A DNA stretch of 64,000 nt from RPQJ01 sp963706755 (GCA_963706755.1 CAVPNH010000015.1:1-64000), one strand, 5' to 3'; counted from the stretch's first letter, positions 49,595-59,589 are shown. A program made the numbers and translations. Notes: a model not told the origin generated them from the letters alone.

Positions 49595-50758
49595 ATGGAT
49601 TTCTCCTTCAGTGACGCCCAGAACACCATTCGCGACCTCGCCCGCGAAATCCTCGAAGCCGAAGTGACGATCGATCGCGTGCGGACTGCGGAACGTAGCG
49701 CGGACTGGATGGACGAGCCGCTGTGGCGCACCCTCGCTGAGGCCAAACTCCTCGGCATCGCCATCCCGAAGCGCACGGCGGCATGGGCATGGGCTTCGCC
49801 GAACTGTGCGTGCTGCTCGAGGAGGTCGGGCGGGTAGTCATCCCGGCCCGTGGGTGCCGACGCTGGTGCTCGGCGCTCTGCCGCTCGCCGCGTTCGGCAC
49901 GGACGCACAGCAGGCGGAGTGGCTGCCGCGCATTGCCGCGGGCGACGCCCTCGCCACGACCGCGCTGCTCGACGCCGCCTCGGCCGACGTCGAGCGCCGG
50001 CCACCTGCGGCAGCCGTGAAGGCGACGCCGTGATCCTCGACGGGGTCAAACGCTTCGTCCCCTTCGCGCAACGCGCCGACGTGATGCTCATCCCCGCCAC
50101 CACCGATGACGGCGTCGCCGTCTTCCTCGTCGACCCGCTCACCGCCGGCGTGTACGACGACGGCGCAGGTGACCTCGACCGGCCAGCCGCTCTTCGACGT
50201 GCACCTCACCGGCGGGGTGGCGGCGTCGGCCCGCCTCGGCGGTATGGACGGGGACGGCGCGGCCCTTCTCCGCTGGCTCGAGCCGCGCGCGCTGACGGCA
50301 CTGGTCGCGATGCAGGTCGGCGTCTCCGATCGCGCCGTCCACGTCACCGGCCCTACACCAAGGAGCGCGTACAATTTGTGGGCGTGCCGATCGGCTCGTT
50401 CCAGGCGGTGCAGCACCGCGCCGCGGACGGCTTCATCGACCTCGAGACGATGCGGTGGACGTACTGGCAGCCGCGTGGCGGCTGTCGCAGGGGTTGCCGG
50501 CCGACCGCGAGGCGTGGGTGGCGAAGTTCTGGGCGGCGGAACAGTGGCTCGGACATCGCCAACGCCAGCCTGCACCTGCACGGCGGATGGCGCCGACGTC
50601 GACTATCCGATTCAACGCTACTTCCTCTGGTCGAAGGCCCTTGAACTCGACCTGGGCGGGGCGCCTCCGACATCGCCCGGCTCGGCCGCGATATGGCGCG
50701 ACCGGGCCGCAGACCGCCGGAGAACGGCCGTCACCACCCCGCGCCGGTCCCGACGTGA
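49595..50758 (+). CDS. Acyl-CoA dehydrogenase (second of pair, frameshifted)
   Basis: MDFSFSDAQNTIRDLAREILEAE, LLGIAIPEAHGGMGMGFAELCVLLEEVGR and GALPLAAFGTDAQQAEWLPRIAAGDALATTALLDAA identify the N-terminal domain; then VILDGVKRFVPFAQRADVMLIPATTDDGVAVFLVDP, VAMQVGVSDRAVHVTG, KERVQFGVPIGSFQAVQHRAADGFIDLE (ACAD signature) and ANASLHLHGGAGVDVDYPIQRYFLWSKALELDLGGA. The second subunit of such pairs commonly lacks the catalytic base; this cannot be decided through the frameshifts. Frame changes near 49780, 49850, 50000, 50165, 50355, 50480, 50545, 50585 and 50665. Its stop overlaps the LLM gene start (GTGA at 50755). Confidence 0.88.
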
Positions 50759-51767
50759 AAGTCTACGCCGCCATCGAGGACCCGCGCGCTCCGCTGCGCG
50801 CGGCGCCGGCGTATGCCGCACGCGCCGAGCGCCTCGGATTCACCGGGCTCCTCGTCCCCGAAGCCGTCCACGACGCGTTCCTCGTCGCCGCCCTCGCCCT
50901 CGAACACACAACGACACTGGTCGTCGCCACCAGCGTGGCCCTGGCCTTTCCGCGCAGCCCGACCACGGTGGCGTACGCGGCGTGGGACCTCGCGGCGTGT
51001 CCGACGGCCGCTTCGTGCTCGGGCTCGGTTCGCAGGTGAAGGGCAACGTCGTCGGGCGCTTCGGCGTCGCGTGGGCGGCGCCGGTGCCACGGCTGCGCGA
51101 CTACGTCGAGGCGGTGCGCGCCGTCTGGCGAGCTGGCAGGACGGCGCGCCGCGGTCGACTCGCCAGCACTACCGCCTCGACCCGCATGCAGCCGTTTTTC
51201 AATCCGGGGCCGATCGAATATCCCGACATTCCGATCGCCTGGGCGCGGTGAACCCGCGGATGATGCAACTCGCGGGCGAAGCGGCGGACGGGCTCATGAC
51301 GCACCCGACCAACACCAGCCCGCGGTGCTGCGCGAGCGTGGTGGCCGACGGTCGCTGGCGCGCGGTGCGGCACGGAGCGGCCGCGCGGTACCGGGCGTGA
51401 TCGCCAGTACCTTCGTCGCCACCGGTCCGACGCGGCGACCGTCGATCGCGAACGCGAACGGTTGCGCCAGTATCTCGGCTTCCTGTACTCGACGCCGCAG
51501 TACTGGGCGACGCTCGACCTGCTCGGCGAGGGCGAGGTGGGCCGCCGGTTGCACCAGAGTCGCGCGCGCCGGCCAGTGGGCCGAGATGCCGGGCCTGATC
51601 ACCGCGACGCTGTTCGACGAACTGGTCACGTCAGGCGAGTACGCCGACGTCGTCCCCTCCTGCGCCAGCGCTACGGCGGAGTCGTCGACGCGGTGACGTT
51701 GCGCATGCCGGACGACCCGCGGCACGACGACGGCTTCCGGCGCGTGGTCGAGGCGGTGCAGACGTAG
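50755..51767 (+). CDS. LLM-class (luciferase-like) F420/FMN-dependent oxidoreductase (frameshifted)
   Basis: TIM-barrel luciferase-like monooxygenase. GTG start gives VKVYAAIEDPRAPLRAAPAYAARAERLGFTGLLVPEAVHDAFL, then TTTLVVATSVALAFPRSPTTVAYAAWDLA, DGRFVLGLGSQVKGNVVGRFGVAW (the GLGSQ block typical of the F420-dependent TIGR03617 group), LRDYVEAVRAVWR, IPIAVGAVNPRMMQLAGEAADGLMTHP and C-terminal LLRQRYGGVVDAVTLRMPDDPRHDDGFRRVVE. Frame changes near 50990, 51130, 51185, 51245, 51330, 51360, 51440, 51560, 51655. Cofactor F420 is inferred from the subgroup. Operon with the two acyl-CoA dehydrogenases. Confidence 0.85.
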
Positions 51768-51798
51768 CACGTTGAAAAAATCGGTGCGGCAACCGGGC

Positions 51799-52107
51799 TC
51801 AGCGCTGTCGAAGCCAGACGACGAAGTTATAGACCCAGCCGATCAACCAACCCGCCGCACCACCGGCGACGGCGCCCCACACCAGCCCGACAAAGGCGCC
51901 GGACCACGTCACTCGATAGCCGTAAAAATACCAGGACAGCAAACCCAGGTGCGGCCCGACGCTCTCGCCCCCCTTGATCACCAGCCACAGGGTCATGACG
52001 AAGAGGCCACCGCCGCCCAGAACGGCGCAGACCACCGCCAACACACCAGCGTGGATGCGAGCGACCGCGCGGCTCACCGCAAGTCGCTCATTGCTCCGAG
52101 TGGTCAT
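51799..52107 (-). CDS. Small membrane protein homologous to the C-terminal tail of the neighbouring flavoprotein
   Basis: 102 residues, clean, with AGGAGGG 7 bp before the ATG. Two hydrophobic segments: LAVVCAVLGGGGLFVMTLWLVIKGG and AFVGLVWGAVAGGAAGWLIGWVYNFVVWLRQR, with a short conserved GPHLGLLSWYFYGYRVTWSG loop between. The same pattern, including GLLSxYxxGYxVTWxGAxVGxxxxxxxGxxxGxx, occupies the C-terminus of the upstream flavoprotein (52135-52500). It follows that gene by 27 bp on the same strand. Function unknown; likely a partner that pairs with or anchors it in the membrane. Confidence 0.72.
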   Translation of the reverse strand: MTTRSNERLAVSRAVARIHAGVLAVVCAVLGGGGLFVMTLWLVIKGGESVGPHLGLLSWYFYGYRVTWSGAFVGLVWGAVAGGAAGWLIGWVYNFVVWLRQR

Positions 52108-52134
52108 CGGCTGTCCCTCCTGTTCCGCACACGG

Positions 52135-53965
52135 CTATACCTTGTCGAGCAGGTCACGGGCGGCGTCCGCCTCGGCGCGGCGGCGCAGCCATGACGCGTA
52201 CGCCCCGAGGCCCCAATTGCGCAGGGTAGCGACGACGTACCCGATGCCGAACCCACCGAGGCCGGATTGTGCGAAGCCCACCACGGCTCCCTGCCACGTG
52301 ACCGAGTAGCCGACCAGATACCCGACAGCAGCGCCAGTGTGGTGCCGACCGTCACCCCGCCCTGGAGCACCAAGCCGGCAGTGGCGAGGAACAGGCCGAG
52401 TCCGGCCACGACGCCACAGGCGGCCCCGAGCGCCACCGGGTCGAGTCGGGCGAACGCGGCCTCCACGAACTGCTCCGGCGACATCGTCCCCGGCGCTGGC
52501 TGCGGCGGCACGAATGTGGGTGCGGCACGCTCGGCCGGCACGACGGCCGCGGCGCCGTCCTCGTGGTACTCCTGCTCGACGTTGACCGACCAGACATCGT
52601 AGTTGGCGCCCGCAAGGTTGCGCGCCGCGTACACGCCGGTGAGCATGGAATGGTCCTGGTTGTTGTAACGGTGCTGCCCGTTGCGGCCGATCAACTGCAG
52701 ATTGGTGATCCCGGCCACGTACCGGCGCACGGTCGTCAGGTGAGCTTGGTACGATTGATCGTATACCGGATACGCTTGCCGCATCCGCACCACGGTTGCA
52801 TCTTCCACCTCGCGTCGGGTCGATCAGGCCGATGTGCGTCAGACTCGCGGATCCCGCGCTCGATCAAGCGTGCCTGCGGCCAGCTCCACTCCTCGTCCTG
52901 ATCCCACAGGAAGTATTCGAGCCCGAGCGAGGTGCGCGACGCGTCGGGGACCATGTCCGGGCTCCAATTCTTGTAGTTCTGGACGCGACCGAGCTTGACC
53001 TCCGGGGAATGAATGTAGATCCAGTTGTCGGGAAACACGTCTGGCCCGTTTCACCATCAACACGACGGTGAGGTAGTCGCGATACCGCAGCGCGTTCGCG
53101 GCGCGTCGCACCTCGTCGGGCGGCGGCGGGTCGAGGGCGTTGATCAGCTCGCGAATCGGCATGGTGGAGATGAGGTGGTCGCCCCGCAGCTCGACCAACT
53201 CGCCGGAGGGCGTCCGGCCGTACACACCTTCGACCCGGCCGTGGTGATGGCGGATGCGCTCCACCCGCACCTGCAGGAGCGTCGGGCTCCCCCGCTCCGC
53301 CACCAGGTCGGCACAACGTTCCCACATCATGCCCGGCCCGTGCCGCGGATAGTGGAACCGGTCGATCAACGTGGTGATGATGGCGCCAGCCTTGTCCTGG
53401 TTGTCGTTGAAGAGGGCGTGGCGCACCACTTCGCTGAGCGACAGATTCTTGATGCGCTGCGCCGCCCAGTCCGCCGCGATCTCGTTGCACGACATGCCCC
53501 ACACCTTCTCGGTGTAGGTTTTGAAGAACATCTCGTACAGCCGGTACCCGAAGCGGTTGGAAACCCACTGCTCGAAGTTCGCTTCGTCGCGCTCCGGAGA
53601 CACTCTGGCCCGGGCATAACTGAGACCCACCAGCACTGCCTCCACCAGCCCCAGCCCAGCGAGCGCGTTGAGTGGCTTGAGCGGATAGTCGAAGTAGCGA
53701 TTGCGGTAGTGAATGCGCGACAGTCGTGGCCGCACGAGCAGGTCCTCACCCAGAATGTCGCGCCAGAGCTCGTTGATCAGGGGCACTTTGGAAAAGAAGC
53801 GGTGGCCGCCGATGTCAAACCGATAGCCCCGATACGTCACGGTCCGCGACAGGCCCCCCACCTGGTCGTCCGCCTCGAGGATCGTCGCGCGCCGGCCGAG
53901 CTTGGCGAGTCGTAGGCCGCCGTGAGCCCGGCGGGGCCGGCGCCGATGATCAGGGTGTCTGACAC
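52135..53965 (-). CDS. Glf-like NAD(P)/FAD-dependent oxidoreductase with a C-terminal membrane module (frameshifted)
   Basis: FAD flavoprotein of the UDP-galactopyranose mutase/amine-oxidase-like group. GTG at 53965 gives VSDTLIIGAGPAGLTAAY (FAD motif), then QVGGLSRTVTYRGYRFDIGGHRFFSKVPLINELW (GG-doublet motif), RPRLSRIHYRNRYFDYPLKPLNAL, YEMFFKTYTEKVWGMSCNEIAADWAAQRIKNLSL, HGPGMMWERCADLV, HLISTMPIRELI, DNWIYIHSPEVKLGRVQNYKNWSPDMVP and YVAGITNLQLIGRNGQHRYNNQDHSMLTG. After a hydrophilic linker come two membrane segments (LGAACGVVAGLGLFLATAGLVLQ and LALLSGYLVGYSVTWQGAVVGFAQSGLGGFGIGYVVA). Frame changes near 53915, 53035, 52810 and 52330. Domain order is unusual. Probable role in surface polysaccharide, not proven. 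Confidence 0.85.
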
Positions 53966-54210
53966 GCGTTCATCCGCATCGCGATGGGGGCTCCTTACAC
54001 CACGGCGTACCAACCGGCCAAGCACATTGCGACCTGCGTCCGTTCCGTGAACGCGCTCCCACGCTCCCGAATCCGAAGCGACCTCGTCTCGCATGCGGCC
54101 GGCGATTCCGGCCTCTCACGCTTGTGAGCCGCCGGTCTGACCGGTTATCCTGCCGGCATGAAGATCGTCTCTGTGTTGCCCGACGACTCGCGTGCTCGGA
54201 TTCCTCATCC
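53966..54210. other. Divergent intergenic region, nothing recognised
   Basis: Between the divergent flavoprotein and the small ORFan. A short palindromic GTGAGCCGCCGG element and TTATCC near 54145 are the only marked features. No gene or known repeat was identified here. Confidence 0.35.
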
Positions 54211-54492
54211 ATGACCAAGTCTGCGATCACCTGGAAACGGCTGTCGCCGGAAGGGGACAAAGTCGAGGTGGAGGCGCGCCGCACGGGTGATCAGTGGCGG
54301 TTCGCCGTCCGCGCGCGACGCTACGACCCGCGGCAGGTGGTCGCCGATCCGCCCCTGGAGGACTGGTTGACGCTGCTCGATGCCGTCCGCCGCCGCATCG
54401 ATCGCGGCTTGTTGCGCCCGGAGGACCTACGCGAGGTGGAACAGGTCATCCGTGAACGCTTTCCGGATGCGGAATTTCGACGTGGCACGTAG
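54211..54492 (+). CDS. Conserved-looking small protein of unknown function
   Basis: 94 residues starting MTKSAITWKRLSPEGDKVEVEARRTGDQWRFAVRARRYD as ordinary compact protein sequence, then PPLEDWLTLLDAVRRRIDRGLLRPEDLREVEQVIRERFPDAEF, a helical C-terminal half. No frame break. ATG at 54211 preferred; the frame remains open upstream to 54124 but that segment has unusual Cys/Ser composition. No family recognised. Isolated from its neighbours. Confidence 0.6.
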   Translation: MTKSAITWKRLSPEGDKVEVEARRTGDQWRFAVRARRYDPRQVVADPPLEDWLTLLDAVRRRIDRGLLRPEDLREVEQVIRERFPDAEFRRGT

Positions 54493-54619
54493 GGGCATAC
54501 CCCCACCGGCGGAATAACCGGACGTACGGTCCACTCGGACAGTCGGAGCTGCTTCGGCAATTGTCCGGAAAGGCTCCACGTCCCAAGCCCAAATCCTTGA
54601 GAAGGACCCGCTCGAAACA

Positions 54620-54807
54620 TGTCCTGAGCCACTATCTCCGAGTCTGCGCGCGGCGCAGAAGTTGCGTGCGGCCGCTCGGCTGCGCCGGGACGCAGGCCGC
54701 GCCCCATCTGCTGGTGCAGGCGAGACGCCCGCACCAGATCGGCCCTCTGTCGTATTGTGCGATCGTGGGTTGGGTTGCGGGCGTCAGCCGCGCTGAGCTG
54801 TCGAGGG
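54620..54807. repeat. About 190-bp dispersed repeat, copy 1 (inverted relative to copy 2 at 63110-63300)
   Basis: From ACTATCTCCGAGTCTGCGCG to GGGCGTCAGCCGCGCTGAG this segment matches the reverse complement of 63110-63300 with only scattered differences, including an internal hairpin (GTGCAGGCGAGACGCCCGCAC). Shorter relatives occur at 61537-61602. The differences include indels, so the copies are diverged. It contains no convincing gene and is intergenic at both sites. Sequence 54493-54619 before it shows no gene. Confidence 0.85.
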
Positions 54808-54830
54808 GGCAATCTCTTTCAACGGACGCG

Positions 54831-55935
54831 CTAGGACGGCGCGTGGCGCGGCGGGTACAGGCCGTACTTGTGCGTGGCCGTGAACACCGCCATGACGTTC
54901 TCGGGCTTCACCTCGGGGTGGTAGGTGTTTGAGGAATCGATGATCAGCCCGCCACCGGCCGCGGCGTCCTCGATCACCTGCCTCACCGCCGCTTCGACCT
55001 CCGCGACGGTGCCGGCGGGCAACAGCTGCTGGCAGTCGATGTTGCCGAGCAAACACATTCGGTCGCCGCAGTATTCCTTCACCCGCTTCATGGCCATGCC
55101 GGCCTGTGGCTCGAGCGGGTTGAGGCCGTCGTAGCCGGTCTGGATCAGGATATCGAGCAACGGCCACAGATTCCCATCGCTGTGCCGCACCACTTTGAGT
55201 CCCTTCCGATGCGCCGCATCGACGAGCCGCGCGTTGTACGGATTCACGAACTCCTTGAAGAACTTCGGCGAGATCAGCGGCGCCCGCGTGTCGGCGATGT
55301 CGTCTTCGACGATGCAGCACGTCGACGCCCGCATCCACGGCCATGTCGAGTTGCTGCAGGTTGTACTCGGTCACCAGCGCGGCGAGCCGGTGGACGAAGC
55401 CCGGATCGTCAATCATCTTGAGCATGAGGTTGTCCATCCCCACCAGGCGCCAGCTACGCACGAAGGTGCCGCGCATCATCCAGAAGATCGCTTTGGCGCT
55501 CTCGAAGCGCGCTTTCATCAGGTCGACCAGAATGAGGTGCATCCGACTGGGTTCGGGCGGCGTGTACCGGTCCAGATCATTTCTGTCACGAACGGGATGG
55601 CGGGTGGCGACGGGCATGCCGTGCGCACTGCGCGTGAAGCCGACACCCCAGTCGTCCAGCAGCGGGGTGCCGCTGCTGAACTCGGTGCCTGGGCCGATGG
55701 GCAGACAGGTGTACCCGTCCACCCCGAACTCCTCCAGGATGAGGAACAGGGTATCGATCACCTTGGCCTTCTCGACGTCGCTCATCGCGTCGATGGTCTT
55801 GCCGATGGGCAGCCCGTCGGTGAGGTGCTGGCCGATGCCCATGATCGGCCGCTCGTTGATGCCGTGGATGAACAGCGGCACCCGGTCGGGCTCCTGGATG
55901 CTCAACGCGGTCACAATGCGCTCTCGTCCGGTCAT
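54831..55935 (-). CDS. Uroporphyrinogen decarboxylase-family protein (MtaA/CmuA-like methyltransferase fold, one frameshift)
   Basis: TIM-barrel of the UroD superfamily. GGAGG 5 bp before the ATG. MTGRERIVTALSIQEPDRVPLFIHGINERPI is the usual N-terminus, followed by DVEKAKVIDTLFLILEEFGVDGYTCLPIGPGTEF and LLDDWGVGFTRSAHGMPVATRHP. A frame change near 55315 leads to CIVEDDIADTRAPLISPKFFKEFVNPYNARLVDAAHRKGLKVVRHSDGNLWPLLDILIQTGYDGLNPLEPQAGMAMKRVKEYCGDRMCLLGNIDCQQLLPAG, typical of corrinoid-dependent methyltransferase UroD homologues (HSDGN, metal-binding region) rather than true HemE. The paired methyltransferase or corrinoid protein is not in the window. Confidence 0.85.
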
Positions 55936-56019
55936 CGTGGCCTCCGTACACATGCTCGCGACGGTCCCTCTCGGGGACGGCGGGCTTCTGAAGAATTGTT
56001 CCGGCCATCTGTGCCGGAC

Positions 56020-56065
56020 CGGAGGCTGAAGCCTCCGGCTACCCAAACGACGCCCTGCCGGGCTC
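56020..56065. repeat. Dispersed hairpin repeat (CCGGAGGCTGAAGCCTCCGG)
   Basis: Perfect hairpin GGAGGCTGAAGCCTCC followed by CTACCCAAACGACGCCCTGCC, which matches the segment at 25845-25863. Between the UroD-family start and the trypsin-like protein. Confidence 0.85.
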
Positions 56066-56129
56066 CCCGGCCGCATCGCCCGTCGTCACGCCGCGATCAT
56101 CCCCCATGAGCGGCGCTGCACCCACTATA

Positions 56130-56921
56130 TCAGGCGGGCCGTTTGGCCCGCGTCAGCAGGCGTCGCACGACGCGACTCGGCACCACCGCGGCGAAGCTGC
56201 CCACCGGCCTCGTCGGAGATGGTCTGGCCCACCACCCCGACGCAGCGCGGCGCCAGCACCGTCACCTCGCCGACGGCGGTTGACTCGGCGTGCGGCGCGA
56301 TGAACACCGGCGCGACGCTGAGCCGCCGCATCGCCGGATGGTCGAGCAGAAGGAATTCCGCGGGCTTCGTCATCTCCTCGCCGCACAGGCGCACCATCTC
56401 GCTGGCCGCGCCGGATAGCGAGCTTCCGAATCCGGGAGAAGCGCTCGGCGGCGGCGAGCCCGAGCGGAAAGCCGATCACCAGCAGTTCGACTGTTCCGCT
56501 GGGGTGCCGTGTCGTCCCGCGCCAGCAACTCGGCAGGCAGAAACCGACCGCGCAGCGCCGGCGGCGGGTGCGGGATGCGCACCGCCGCAACGTCCGCCGG
56601 CGGGGCGTACGTCCACCGCAGGGCGTGCGAGCCCAACGACAACACGTCGGCCAGCCGCCGCGACGCGCGCCGACCGCCGCGGCCGGCGAACGACACCCGC
56701 GCCTCGCGGTCCATCCGCCGTGCCACGTGCGCCGCCGTCACCAGATACGCCGCGTCGCCATCAGCGACCAGAAACGCACTGCCGACGTGTCGGTCGATCT
56801 TCGGCGTTGCGCGCGGGCTGCCGTCGAGCCTCAGCCACACCTCGGCATCGGTGCCGTCGACCTTCACCGTCTCGGTGAAGGCGCGGTCGAGCATGACCGC
56901 AGAGCGGACGAGGTCAGTCAC
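56130..56921 (-). CDS. Trypsin-like peptidase-domain protein with an altered serine motif (frameshifted)
   Basis: MLDRAFTETVKVDGTDAEVWLRLDGSPRATPKIDRHVGSAFLVADGDAAYLVTAAHVARRM has the His loop (TAAH) of chymotrypsin-type proteases, and PADVAAVRIPHPP the Asp (D-x-A-x-V/L form). The serine loop reads AMRRLSVAPVF where family members usually have G-x-S-G-x-P, so the residue before and after Ser are not Gly. That may be real loss of activity or an error in this region. C-terminal LAPRCVGVVGQTISDEAGGQLAAVVP and RLLTRAKRPA. Start GTG at 56921 (ATG at 56894 also possible). Frame changes near 56520, 56420 and 56210. Confidence 0.6.
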
Positions 56922-57072
56922 GCCGGCCGGCGTGATCGTGAGGGCGGCAGTCGCGCACGGTGGTGTGCGGCGCACGGGGCACTGGGAGCGGGGTTCGACA
57001 CAGCGGTTCGACCGTCGTCGCCTTATCCCACCGGTACCGCACAAGCTCAACATCTGCGACGGCAGCGATCCC

Positions 57073-57139
57073 GTGTAGCCGCAGGCTTCAGCCTGCGCAG
57101 CAGCAGTCATAGTCGCCGGCTGAAGACCGGCGACTACAC
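57073..57139. repeat. Dispersed hairpin repeats upstream of the molybdopterin enzyme
   Basis: 57073-57098 (GTGTAGCCGCAGGCTTCAGCC then TGCGC) and 57110-57138 (AGTCGCCGGCTGAAGACCGG then CGACTACAC). The second unit matches the hairpin at 27111-27170. Both are typical of the intergenic repeats of this window. Confidence 0.85.
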
Positions 57140-57210
57140 GCACTTGCCGTCCCAGGTGCCGACCCCCTGCCCTTGCATTCACCCGGCGTCCGGCCGTACA
57201 GCCCGCAGCC

Positions 57211-59561
57211 ATGGCCGATCAAGACACGCAGGTACACCTCCGCACGTGCCCGCTCTGCGAGGCGATGTGCGGCCTGGAGATCAGCGTCAGCGGCGAACGG
57301 GTCACCGGCATTCGGCCGGACCACGACGACGTCTGGAGCCGCGGCTACATCTGCCCGAAAGGGGCGGTGCTCGGCGATCTGCACGCCGATCCCGACCGCC
57401 TGCGCGCGCCGCTGGTGCGACGCGGCGACACGTGGGTGACCGCAACGTGGGACGAGGCATTCGCCGTCGCCGCGGAACGGCTCCGGGCGGTGATCGCCCG
57501 CCACGGCCTGTCGGCCGTCGGGACCTACATCGGCAATCCCGACCGCCCACAACTTCTCGTTGTCGCGCTACATCGGCGCCTTCATCGCGTCCTCGGCGAT
57601 TCCGCACATCTACTCGGCGCGGCACCGTCGACCAGTGGCCGAAGAACCTGGCGTGCGCCCTGATGTACGGCGGCATGTGGACCATTCCGGTGCCGGACAT
57701 CGACCGCACGCAGTACCTCCTCGATGCTCGGCGCCAACCCGCCGCGTCGCAGCGGCAGCCTGCTGGCCGTGCGCGGACGTGCTGGGCCGGCTCGACGCGA
57801 TTCGCGCCCGCGGCGGCACGCGTCGTCGTCGTCGACCCGCGCCGCACCGCGACCGCCGACGCACGCCGACGAGTGGATCCCGATCCGCCCGGGCACCGAC
57901 GCGGCGCTGCTGCTCGCGATCGTCCACGAGCTGTTCGCGCGAGGGGCTGGGTCGACCTCGGCGCGCCTGCGCCGACTCGTCGACGGCCTCGACGAGGTCC
58001 GCGACCTGTGCGCGCCGTTCGCGCCCGAGGCCGTGGCGCCGACGTGTGCGCGATCGACGCCGACACGATCCGCCGGCTGGCGCGCGAGCTGGCGCCGCGC
58101 CGAGCCGGCCGCGGTCTACGGCCGCATCGGCACGTGCACGCAGGAGTTCGGCACGCTCGCCTCGCTGGCTCGTCGACGTGATCAACGTCCTCACCGGCAA
58201 CCTCGACCGCGAGGGCGGCGCGATGTTCGCCAACCCGGCGGCGTGCTCGCTCATCTCGCTGCGGCCACCCGACCGGCCGGCGGCTTCCAGATCGGCCGCT
58301 GGCACAGCCGCGTGCGCGGCGCGCCCGAGGTGCTCGGCCAGATCCCGCTGGCGTGCCTCGGCCGAGGAGATCGACTACCCCGGGCGACGGGCAGATCCGC
58401 GCCCTGATCACGGTCGCCGGCAACCCGGTGCTCAGCGCGCCCGGACGGCGCGCGACTCGACGCGGCGCTCGCGCAGCTCGAGTGCATGGTCAGCGTCGAC
58501 AACTACCTCAACGAGACCACGCGGCACGCCGACGTGATCCTGCCCGGCCTCTCGGCCCTGGAGCAGCCCCACTACGACGAGATGATCTGCGGGCTGGGCG
58601 GTGCGCAACGCCGCCAAGTACTCGGACGCCGGTCTTCCCGCCCGACCGGCGAGCCGGCCGAGTGGGAGATCCTGCTCGCGCTCGCTGGCAATCCTCCGGG
58701 CCGGCCGCGCGCGACGATCGACGTCGCGCGCTCGACGACATGCTACTTCGCCGGCTGCTCGGCGTCGATGGCGGCGTCGCCGCACTCGCGGATCGCCGGC
58801 CGCGATGCCGGCGCAGATCTTCGCGCGCGCTCGCCGACGGCGCGGGCCCGAGCGGCTCCTCGACTTCTGCTGCGGCACCGGCCCGTACGGCGACGGCTAT
58901 CGGCGCCGACCCCGACGGGCTCGTCGCTGGACCGGCTGCGGCGGCACCCGCACGGGATCGACCTGGGGGCCGCTCGAGCCGCGGCTGCCCGAGCTGCTGC
59001 GCACGCCGTCGGGCAAGATCGAGCTCGCGCCCGAGCCGCATCGTCGCCGACGTGGCGCGCCTGCGCGCGCGCTCGGCCGAGCCGCGACGAGCGGCCTCGT
59101 GCTGGTCGGCCGCCGCGCACCTGCGCTCGAACAACTCGTGGATGCACAACCTCGAGAGCTCGTGAGCGGCCGCGAGCGCTGCACGTTGCTCGTGCACCCC
59201 GACGACGCCACGCGCCTCGGCCTCGGCGACGCGAGCCTGGCCCGCGTGCGCTCGGCGGCGGCATCATCGAAGTGCCGGTCGAGGTCAGCGACGAGATGAT
59301 GCCCGGCGTGGTGAGCCTGCCGCACGGCTGGGGCCACCGCGCGAAGGGACCCGGCTGTGCGTCGCGGCGCGCCACCCCGGCGTCAACAGCAACCTGCTGA
59401 CCCCGGGCGATCTGGTCGACGTGCCGTCGGGCAACGCGGTGGTGAACGGGATCCCGGTGACCGTCGCCCCGGCGGACGCGGGCCGCGTGGGCGGCACGGG
59501 GCCGGCGAAAACACGGTTGCGACTCGATCGCGCGTTGGCGCAACGGTTACCGGCCCGCTGA
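57211..59561 (+). CDS. Molybdopterin bis-MGD oxidoreductase (formate dehydrogenase-like/DMSO reductase superfamily, heavily frameshifted)
   Basis: MADQDTQVHLRTCPLCEAMCGLEISVSGERV shows a 4Fe-4S motif CxxCxxxC, with the fourth Cys in GYICPKGAVLGDLHADPDRLRAPLVR. Further blocks: TWDEAFAVAAERLRAVIARHG, YIGAFIASSAIPHIYSAGTVDQWPKNLACALMYGGMWTIPVPDIDRTQYLL, RVVVVDPRRTATADHADEWIPIRPGTDAALLLAIVHEL, GTLASWLVDVINVLTGNLDREGGAMF, ITVAGNPVLSAP, ECMVSVDNYLNETTRHADVILPG and C-terminal LLTPGDLVDVPSGNAVVNGIPV. Same general type as actinobacterial MopB proteins. Electron partner not adjacent; a TorD-like chaperone fragment lies 4 kb away. About 760 residues expected. More than 20 frame changes. Confidence 0.9.
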
Positions 59562-59589
59562 GAACGGCCGCCCGGCTCGCGCCGCGCTA

